5,866 bases of DNA, taken from Flavobacteriales bacterium (lineage in GTDB: Bacteria > Bacteroidota > Bacteroidia > Flavobacteriales > Flavobacteriaceae). The stretch is from positions 10,691-16,556 of the forward strand of contig PAGT01000052.1 in the NCBI GenBank assembly GCA_002705485.1. The letters run 5' to 3'. The notes beneath the pieces are model-generated. The model saw only the letters and a list, made by a program, of their open reading frames with translations. It searched no databases and was not told the origin of the DNA. Of the stretch, positions 1-4,820 are shown piece after piece (position 1 is the first letter of the stretch; each line of letters opens with the position of its first letter). Position numbers and translations under genes: made by a program.

Positions 1-2
1 TT

Positions 3-1136
3 ATTTTATTTGCGATCCTTTTCGCTTCAGCTATATCTTATTTTGTAATTGATTTTAATCAAAAGAAAAAAAACTTAATGGATATTGAGGAGTATTCCCC
101 TATTTCAACACTAGTTGTTCCCGAAAACCACGTTAAAAAGGCAAAGTTTCCTTTTGTTGATGTTCATAGTCATCAATGGAGAATGTCCATTCAGGACTTA
201 TCTAGCTTAGTAGATGAAATGGACAGTTTGAATATGAAATTTATGATAAACTTAAGTGGATCAGGTTTTGCTGCTTTTTCAGGAAATCAAACCTTAATGG
301 ATCTTAATTTAAAAAAATCTTTAGAGAACGTAAATACTAATTTTCCTGACAGATTTGGTGTATTTGTAAATCTTATATATGACAACATTGATGATGAGGA
401 CTTTTCAAAAAATATTGTTAAATCTTTAAATGATGCTGTAGATCAGGGTGCTATTGGATTAAAAGTTTATAAGGAGCTCGGATTGGATATTAAAGACTCT
501 AAAGGCAATCGTATCAAGGTTGATGATGAAAGACTTGGGATAGTTTGGGAAACTTGCGCTGATTTAAATATTCCTGTTCTAATTCATTCCGGTGAGCCCT
601 CCCCTTTTTTCGATCCAATTGACAAATACAACGAAAGATTTTTACACGCCAGGCAAAGACCAAGGAGTTTTAGACCACCAGAAAAATATCCACTCTTTAA
701 AACAGTCATGGATGAACAATATAGAATGTTTAAAAATCACCCTAGAACAATCTTTTTAAATGCTCATATGGGTTGGATGGGTAATGATCTAGATAAACTT
801 GGGCGACATCTAGATAGTCTTCCCAATGTGTACACAGAATTTGGTGCAGTAATTGGAGAGTTGGGTCGCCAGCCAAAAAGAGCTAAAAAATTTTTTATTG
901 ACTATCAAGACAGAATATTATTTGGAAAGGACAGCTATAATAAATCTGAGTTTGAACTATATTTTAGAGTTCTTGAAACAGAGGATGAATACTTTGATTA
1001 TTACAGAAAAAGACATGGACTTTGGAAAATGTATGGGCTTGGACTTCCTGATGATGTCCTAAAGAAAGTATATTACGAAAACGCCTTAAAACTCTTCCCT
1101 TCCATCAACAAAAATTTGTTTAAGTATCAAAACTAA
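3..1136 (+). CDS. Amidohydrolase-2 family metal-dependent hydrolase, 5' end outside window
   Basis: This is a TIM-barrel amidohydrolase (Amidohydro_2-like), expected to hydrolyse a C-O, C-N or C-C bond using a divalent metal; the substrate cannot be read from sequence. Numbering from the ATG at 78, the metal-site motifs are the HSH pair (H30, H32), H170 in LIHSGEP, H230 in NAHMGW and D285 in FGKDS. K129 in GLKVYK is a possible bridging lysine. That ATG is probably internal. The frame is open from 3 to 77 and encodes a hydrophobic stretch (ILFAILFASAISYFVI) followed by a lysine cluster, which looks like a signal peptide or membrane anchor. From recall, relatives of this type carry such a leader before the STLVVPE segment. 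The body after residue 78 is 352 aa and appears complete at the C-terminus. The next gene starts 59 bases downstream. Family confidence is high; export is inferred, and a start at 78 with a cytoplasmic enzyme is the alternative. Confidence 0.85.
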   Translation: MLFAILFASAISYFVIDFNQKKKNLMDIEEYSPISTLVVPENHVKKAKFPFVDVHSHQWRMSIQDLSSLVDEMDSLNMKFMINLSGSGFAAFSGNQTLMDLNLKKSLENVNTNFPDRFGVFVNLIYDNIDDEDFSKNIVKSLNDAVDQGAIGLKVYKELGLDIKDSKGNRIKVDDERLGIVWETCADLNIPVLIHSGEPSPFFDPIDKYNERFLHARQRPRSFRPPEKYPLFKTVMDEQYRMFKNHPRTIFLNAHMGWMGNDLDKLGRHLDSLPNVYTEFGAVIGELGRQPKRAKKFFIDYQDRILFGKDSYNKSEFELYFRVLETEDEYFDYYRKRHGLWKMYGLGLPDDVLKKVYYENALKLFPSINKNLFKYQN

Positions 1137-1147
1137 AACATATATTT

Positions 1148-1178
1148 TTTGTAATTTCCATAAAACTACCTAATTATG
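1148..1178 (+). promoter_or_regulatory. Possible Bacteroidota-type promoter for ald operon
   Basis: TTTG at 1148-1151 is followed after 19 bases by TAATTATG at 1171-1178. This matches the Bacteroidota pattern TTTG-N(17-23)-TAnnTTTG with one mismatch in the -7 element. Transcription would begin in the mid-1180s, leaving a leader of about a dozen bases before the ATG at 1196. Chance matches are frequent in DNA this rich in A and T, so the call is tentative. No good sigma-70 alternative was seen in the same 59-base gap. Confidence 0.25.
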
Positions 1179-1195
1179 CATTTCTTTTTTAATTT

Positions 1196-2308
1196 ATGAA
1201 AGTAGGAATTCCAAAAGAAATAAAAAACAATGAATTTAGAGTTGGTATGACTCCATCCGGGGTCAATTCGTTCATAAGGGAAGGTCATACTGTATATGTT
1301 CAAAAAACTGCTGGTCTAGGTAGTGGATTTTCAGACGATTCATATAAAAATGTTGGTGCTATAATAATTGAAACCATTGAAGAGATTTATTCAATCTCAG
1401 AAATGATTATAAAAGTTAAAGAACCGATAAAAGAGGAATACCCCTTGATAAAAAAAAATCAGATTATCTATACATTTTTTCATTTTGCGTCATCAAAGGT
1501 ACTCACTACTGCAATGATTAACAGTAAATCTGTTTGTATTGCCTATGAAACCGTTGAAAACCCTGATAAATCACTTCCCTTACTCACCCCTATGTCCGAA
1601 GTAGCTGGAAGAATGGCTACTCAACAGGGAGCAAAATTTCTAGAAAAACCTCAATCAGGTTATGGAATTTTGCTTGGAGGTGTTCCTGGTGTTAAACCTG
1701 CTAATGTTATTGTTCTCGGAGGAGGAGTAGTAGGAACACAAGCTGCAAAAATGGCTGCTGGTTTAGGTGCTGATGTAACCATCTTCGATATCAGTTTAGA
1801 TAGATTAAGAAAGCTAGATGATATCATGCCTAATAATGTAAAAACTCAATTTTCAAATTCATACAATATTAAAGAGTCAATCAAAAAAGCACATTTAATC
1901 ATTGGCGCTGTTTTGATCCCTGGTGCAAAAGCTCCAAATTTGATAACAAAAGACATGTTAAAAACATTAATGAAAGGCTCTGTCCTTGTTGATGTTGCAG
2001 TTGATCAAGGTGGATGTTTCGAAACTACACATCCTACTACTCACGAAAATCCAACTTACATAATCAACGATGTTCTTCACTACAGTGTAGCAAACATGCC
2101 TGGTGCTGTTCCAGCGACCTCAACCGAAGCTTTAACAAACGCAACAATCTCGAGAGGTTTATCAATTGCTAATAAAGGTTGGAAAAAAGCTTGTCAAGAT
2201 GACGAATCTTTAAAGCTTGGATTAAATATAATTAATGGTAAAATTGTATACAAAGCTGTTTCGGAGGCATTTGGCTTTGAACATACTGAGCTAAGTTCTA
2301 TTTTATAA
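1196..2308 (+). CDS. ald: Alanine dehydrogenase (EC 1.4.1.1)
   Basis: This enzyme catalyses the NAD-dependent interconversion of L-alanine with pyruvate and ammonium in the cytoplasm, normally as a hexamer. The 370-aa length is standard for the family, and the N-terminus (MKVGIPKEIKNNEFRV) is the classic one, which fixes the start. The known functional residues fall at their canonical positions: R15 and K75 for substrate binding, and H96 and D270 for catalysis. The Rossmann nucleotide-binding loop lies at 175-180 (GGGVVG), and D198 ends the second strand, consistent with preference for NAD over NADP. No Shine-Dalgarno sequence precedes the ATG. The stop codon lies only 2 bases before the next start, so the gene heads a three-gene operon. 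The role may be alanine catabolism or ammonium assimilation; sequence alone does not choose. Close relatives such as pyridine nucleotide transhydrogenase alpha subunit and lysine-ketoglutarate reductase are excluded by length and the conserved active site. Confidence 0.97.
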   Translation: MKVGIPKEIKNNEFRVGMTPSGVNSFIREGHTVYVQKTAGLGSGFSDDSYKNVGAIIIETIEEIYSISEMIIKVKEPIKEEYPLIKKNQIIYTFFHFASSKVLTTAMINSKSVCIAYETVENPDKSLPLLTPMSEVAGRMATQQGAKFLEKPQSGYGILLGGVPGVKPANVIVLGGGVVGTQAAKMAAGLGADVTIFDISLDRLRKLDDIMPNNVKTQFSNSYNIKESIKKAHLIIGAVLIPGAKAPNLITKDMLKTLMKGSVLVDVAVDQGGCFETTHPTTHENPTYIINDVLHYSVANMPGAVPATSTEALTNATISRGLSIANKGWKKACQDDESLKLGLNIINGKIVYKAVSEAFGFEHTELSSIL

Positions 2309-2310
2309 CC

Positions 2311-3261
2311 ATGCCAAATAAAAATATTCCGTCCTTAGACTTAAATGATTTTCTCTCTGCTGACTCTTGTAAAAAAGAAAAATTCGTTAAAGATATTGGC
2401 GAGGCTTATGAAAAAATAGGGTTTGTTGCTCTCAAAGGTCATTTTTTATCTAGTAAAAATATTGAAGAAATTTACCTTCAAATAAAAAAGTTTTTTGATT
2501 TACCAACAAATATTAAATGCAAGTATGAATTGGATGGATTTGCTGGTCAAAGAGGATTTACGTCTTTTGGAAAGGAGCATGCAAAAGGAAAAAAACATGG
2601 TGATTTAAAAGAGTTTTGGCATTTTGGACAATATTTATCTAATGATGAATACGAAAAATTTAGCTATCCTAAAAATCTAATTGTAAAAGAACTGCCTAAA
2701 TTTAATAAAATTGGTAAGTTGGTTTACAAATCATTAGAGAAGACAGCTCTAAATGTTTTAAGAGCTATTTCCTTGTTTTTAAATCTTGATGAATATCATT
2801 TTGACCAATATGTAAATAAAGGAAACAGTATTCTTCGGCCCATACACTACCCTCCTATCAATTCCAAACCTGTTGGAGCAGAGAGAGCAGCAGCTCATGG
2901 TGATATCAATCTTATAACCCTTTTGATGGGTGCTCATGGAAGAGGTTTACAAGTTTTAAACAATGATGGTGAGTGGATTGATGCTATTGCCGATAAAGAT
3001 GAAATAATAATTAATGTTGGTGATATGTTGTCTAGGTATACTAACAATCGGTTGAAATCAACTATTCATAGGGTTATTAACCCTCCAAAAGAGCATTGGA
3101 CCAAATCTAGATATTCAATTCCTTTTTTTCTGCATCCAGTTGGATCCATGAGTTTAAATGTATTAAATTCATGTATTGATGATGATAATCCAAAAAAATA
3201 TTCCGATATAACTGCAAATGATTTTTTGATACAAAGGCTTAAAGATATTGGTGTTTTATAA
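2311..3261 (+). CDS. Isopenicillin N synthase-like 2-oxoglutarate/Fe(II) oxygenase
   Basis: This is a soluble non-haem iron dioxygenase of the plant/IPNS-like superfamily. Residues about 6-115 form the N-terminal DIOX_N region, and about 170-280 form the catalytic double-stranded beta-helix. The iron facial triad is intact: H196 and D198 (AHGDIN) and H253 (STIHRV). R267 and S269 in SRYSIPFF form the RxS pair that binds the 2-oxoglutarate carboxylate, so a 2OG-dependent reaction is more likely than IPNS-type cyclisation. The LRPIHYPP segment at 175-182 is typical of bacterial members. The 316-aa length is usual. The start is 2 bases after the ald stop with no Shine-Dalgarno, and the stop directly abuts the SUI1 ATG, which implies translational coupling. 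The substrate is unknown. Fusion with an ald transcript suggests, but does not show, an amino-acid or 2-oxo-acid related substrate. True antibiotic synthesis is unlikely because no NRPS is nearby. Confidence 0.9.
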   Translation: MPNKNIPSLDLNDFLSADSCKKEKFVKDIGEAYEKIGFVALKGHFLSSKNIEEIYLQIKKFFDLPTNIKCKYELDGFAGQRGFTSFGKEHAKGKKHGDLKEFWHFGQYLSNDEYEKFSYPKNLIVKELPKFNKIGKLVYKSLEKTALNVLRAISLFLNLDEYHFDQYVNKGNSILRPIHYPPINSKPVGAERAAAHGDINLITLLMGAHGRGLQVLNNDGEWIDAIADKDEIIINVGDMLSRYTNNRLKSTIHRVINPPKEHWTKSRYSIPFFLHPVGSMSLNVLNSCIDDDNPKKYSDITANDFLIQRLKDIGVL

Positions 3262-3594
3262 ATGAAAAAATTCAACTCCTTAGACAGTTTAAAGTCACTA
3301 ATCCCTGAAAATTACGAATTTGAAGTTGACAATGGCATTAATAAGATTTTTAAGAAGCAGATGCTCGAAGCCCATTATTCTATAAAAGGAAGATCTGGAA
3401 AACCCGTTATCATTATCAAAGGTTTCAATGGAACTAAAAGTGAAATTAAAGATTTAGCTAAACTTTTAAAAAGTTACTGCGGAGCTGGTGGTTCAGTAAA
3501 ACATGATGAAATTCTTATTCAGGGTAATCACAGGGAAAAAATAGTGTCAAAACTTAAAGAAATTGGGCATTCTGTTAAATTAGTTGGAGGATAA
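3262..3594 (+). CDS. SUI1/YciH-family translation initiation factor
   Basis: This is a 110-aa protein of the eIF1/SUI1 superfamily (bacterial YciH type). In eukaryotes eIF1 guards start-codon selection; E. coli YciH has been proposed to act on the 30S subunit in initiation fidelity or stress, and its exact role in other bacteria is unsettled. The SUI1 fold covers about residues 36-110, with a basic beta region (IKGRSGKPVIIIKGF), the hallmark CGAGGSVK at 73-80, EILIQG at 83-88 and the terminal glycine pair at 109-110. Residues 1-35 form a non-conserved N-terminal extension. The ATG immediately follows the oxygenase TAA, so expression is probably coupled to the ald-oxygenase operon. The gene ends 10 bases from the stop of a convergent gene. 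The CG-GGS-K-EILIQG pattern resembles Bacteroidota homologues as I recall them. Family identity is secure; physiological role is not. Confidence 0.93.
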   Translation: MKKFNSLDSLKSLIPENYEFEVDNGINKIFKKQMLEAHYSIKGRSGKPVIIIKGFNGTKSEIKDLAKLLKSYCGAGGSVKHDEILIQGNHREKIVSKLKEIGHSVKLVGG

Positions 3595-3604
3595 TAATAT
3601 TATA

Positions 3605-4120
3605 TTAGCCTTCGTGGTCATCTTTTTCAATTTCAGAACTCTTAAAGACAAGAAAAAAGAATATTAATACTGAAGTTATTGAAAAGAAGGTATCTAAAAA
3701 TGATAAAGACTCTAAAATACCTAAAGAAATCGCATTATTTATAAGATCAAATCCAAAATACGCGGCAAAAAGATTGTTTCTGTTTTCATAAAATAAAGCA
3801 GAAATCCGTTTGTATGAGGTTGCTAAACTAAACCATATGGCAGGTAATGAAGCAATAAACAGTGATAACAACCACCCAGTTGTCATATACGACCATAAAT
3901 CAGATAAAAATTGATCTGGGTTTTCCTGTATTTTTTCAATAGATGATTGATCGAATGAATCAGGGTTGTTTACATCAATGATTCCTTCACCAATCATGTA
4001 AGTTGATACTAATGATATAAAAACTATTATCGCTGGTACTGAAAGCAGTATAGTAAACAATTGACGTAAGAAGAATGTTGTTCCGCTTATTGTTTCTGAA
4101 AATTGAAAAAACTTTAACAT
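3605..4120 (-). CDS. Four-helix membrane protein, diverged DUF805-like
   Basis: This is an inner-membrane protein of unknown function, 171 aa, with hydrophobic segments at about residues 19-43, 82-102, 117-138 and 141-160. The N-terminus (FQFSETISGTTFFLR) lines up with the DUF805 opening, which usually reads F-GRISR-YF-R. The stretch WFSLATSYKRISALF at 96-110 resembles the DUF805 segment that normally carries R-RLHD. Both signature motifs are degraded here, so the assignment is tentative. Between helices 1 and 2 is an acidic, asparagine-rich loop of about 35 residues, longer than expected for DUF805. The C-terminal tail is charged (KSSEIEKDDHEG). No Shine-Dalgarno precedes the ATG. It lies 44 bases downstream of the 45-aa gene on the same strand and is probably co-transcribed with the YbjQ gene. 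Its 3' end converges on the SUI1 gene. Confidence 0.8.
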   Translation of the reverse strand: MLKFFQFSETISGTTFFLRQLFTILLSVPAIIVFISLVSTYMIGEGIIDVNNPDSFDQSSIEKIQENPDQFLSDLWSYMTTGWLLSLFIASLPAIWFSLATSYKRISALFYENRNNLFAAYFGFDLINNAISLGILESLSFLDTFFSITSVLIFFFLVFKSSEIEKDDHEG

Positions 4121-4164
4121 ATTATTTTTTTATCAATATAGGAAAAAACATAGTTTTAAAACGA

Positions 4165-4302
4165 TTAGTTATCTCTTTTGTTGAAATTTTCTTTATTAGA
4201 CTTATTGAATCTGTTAATTAAGGCAGCAACTACTAACCCTATACAAACAATCCAAAAAAGATATTTAAATAACGGAATTATTATTTTAAGTAATTCTATC
4301 AT
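4165..4302 (-). CDS. 45-aa single-pass membrane protein coupled to YbjQ gene
   Basis: A small reading frame of 45 codons begins with ATG at 4302-4300, directly after the TAA (4305-4303) of the YbjQ-family gene, and ends with TAA at 4167-4165. The product begins MIELLKIIIPLFKYLFWIV, has one hydrophobic helix at about residues 8-29, and ends in a polar, strongly basic tail (RFNKSNKENFNKRDN). By the positive-inside rule the tail should face the cytoplasm. The TAAATG junction, the textbook shape of a single-pass small protein, and the lack of any other explanation for this 182-base gap support a real gene. I recognise no family. A plausible role is as a membrane partner or anchor for the soluble YbjQ-family protein encoded just before it, but that is inference from coupling only. 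A chance reading frame is the alternative. Confidence 0.7.
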   Translation of the reverse strand: MIELLKIIIPLFKYLFWIVCIGLVVAALINRFNKSNKENFNKRDN

Positions 4303-4617
4303 TTATTCAAATGTTACAGCTGTCCCATAAGCTAAAACTTCAGCTGCTCCTTGTGAAATTACAGAGGTCATGAACCTTACATTAACAATTCCATCAGCAC
4401 CATTTTTTTTTGCATCATCAATCATTCTTGATAAAGCTTGCTCTCTTGAATCTGCTTGAAGTTTCGTATATTCTTCTATTTCTCCTCCAATAAAATTTTT
4501 GATTGCTGCAAAAATATCCTTAGCTGCGTTTCTGGCCCTAACTGTAGATCCCCTTGCTATTCCAACAACTTCTTTAATTTTTTTATTAGGAATTGTTTCT
4601 GTGGTACTTATTATCAT
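4303..4617 (-). CDS. YbjQ-family (UPF0145) protein
   Basis: This is a soluble 104-aa protein of the YbjQ/UPF0145 family (Pfam 01906, sometimes labelled putative heavy-metal-binding). Structural work on relatives shows pentameric rings, but the cellular function is not established. Family landmarks are the start MIISTTETIP, the segment GIARGSTVRARNAAKDIFAAIKNFIGG-E at about 19-46, the helix with REQALSRMIDDAKKNGADGIV at about 58-78, and the C-terminal strand VLAYGTAVTFE at 94-104. The length is normal for the family. There is no Shine-Dalgarno before the ATG; instead two exact TAnnTTTG elements lie 19-37 bases upstream. The stop codon is immediately followed by the ATG of a 45-aa membrane protein, so the two are likely translationally coupled and may form one membrane-associated complex (inference). 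Metal binding is not supported by any obvious cysteine or histidine cluster, as the protein has neither residue. Confidence 0.93.
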   Translation of the reverse strand: MIISTTETIPNKKIKEVVGIARGSTVRARNAAKDIFAAIKNFIGGEIEEYTKLQADSREQALSRMIDDAKKNGADGIVNVRFMTSVISQGAAEVLAYGTAVTFE

Positions 4618-4820
4618 TTTTTCAGATTACTAATTCAAATTTAATACAAAATTACGGATGAATTCTCTTGCTATATTAAAATTTTTTAACTGATTTTTTT
4701 TTATTTGTAATAAAATAATTGCTTTAATATATCAAATTATTAAAAATATTCAATTAAACACTGTTTTGGTTATTGAATTTTTATTGATTCAGTATTTTAG
4801 ATAGGAATATTATACTAAAA
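4618..4820. promoter_or_regulatory. Divergent intergenic region between YbjQ and ATP-grasp genes
   Basis: These 203 bases are very AT-rich with several T and A tracts, and separate two divergently transcribed genes, so both promoters should lie here. The minus-strand elements are listed separately. For the plus-strand gene the best candidate is TTG at 4773-4775, 17 bases, then TATTTTAG at 4793-4800 (one mismatch to TAnnTTTG), which would start transcription near 4806. A TATACT at 4811-4816 resembles a sigma-70 -10 box, but it has no good -35 partner and would give a nearly leaderless message from the TTG at 4821. I see no strong hairpin, operator-like long palindrome, riboswitch or small-RNA signature. 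Confidence 0.4.
4636..4654 (-). promoter_or_regulatory. Two tandem Bacteroidota -7-like elements before YbjQ gene
   Basis: Read on the minus strand, TAATTTTG (4654-4647) and TAAATTTG (4643-4636) each match TAnnTTTG exactly. They lie 37-30 and 26-19 bases before the ATG at 4617, leaving leaders of roughly 10-25 bases. No TTTG or TTG lies at the expected 17-23 base distance further upstream for either element, so the -33 half is missing or degenerate. Single matches are expected by chance in AT-rich DNA; two exact matches in 19 bases at the right place are more persuasive. Confidence 0.4.

Noticed and set aside
853..1062. Plus-strand 69-codon frame inside the amidohydrolase
   Set aside because: It is an out-of-frame shadow of a well-supported gene and its product shows no recognisable motif.
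2311..3261. Oxygenase as a true isopenicillin N synthase with a beta-lactam cluster
   Set aside because: It has a 2-oxoglutarate-type RxS motif within a large, diverse superfamily, and no peptide synthetase or other antibiotic gene is nearby.
3066..3275. Minus-strand 69-codon frame opposite the end of the oxygenase and start of SUI1
   Set aside because: It is antisense to two well-supported genes and has no family features.
3594..3603. Perfect palindrome ATAATATTAT between the convergent SUI1 and membrane-protein genes
   Set aside because: It is short, made only of A and T, and has no GC stem or loop, so it would not form a stable terminator hairpin. Such palindromes are common in DNA of this composition.
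4153..4162. Palindrome GTTTTAAAAC between the 45-aa gene and the DUF805-like gene
   Set aside because: A 10-base AT-rich palindrome with no loop and no repeat elsewhere; too weak to call an operator or terminator.
4303..4617. Metal-binding role for the YbjQ-family protein
   Set aside because: The family is sometimes labelled heavy-metal-binding, but this member has no cysteine or histidine, so a classical soft-metal site is not supported.
4456..4644. Plus-strand 62-codon frame rich in Phe and Cys opposite the YbjQ gene
   Set aside because: It is the antisense shadow of the conserved YbjQ frame; its composition is what reverse-reading of lysine/alanine-rich codons produces.
4774..4791. Small inverted repeat TGAAT...ATTCA upstream of the ATP-grasp gene
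   Set aside because: The arms are 5 bases with only one G or C pair each, as expected by chance in this AT-rich intergenic region.
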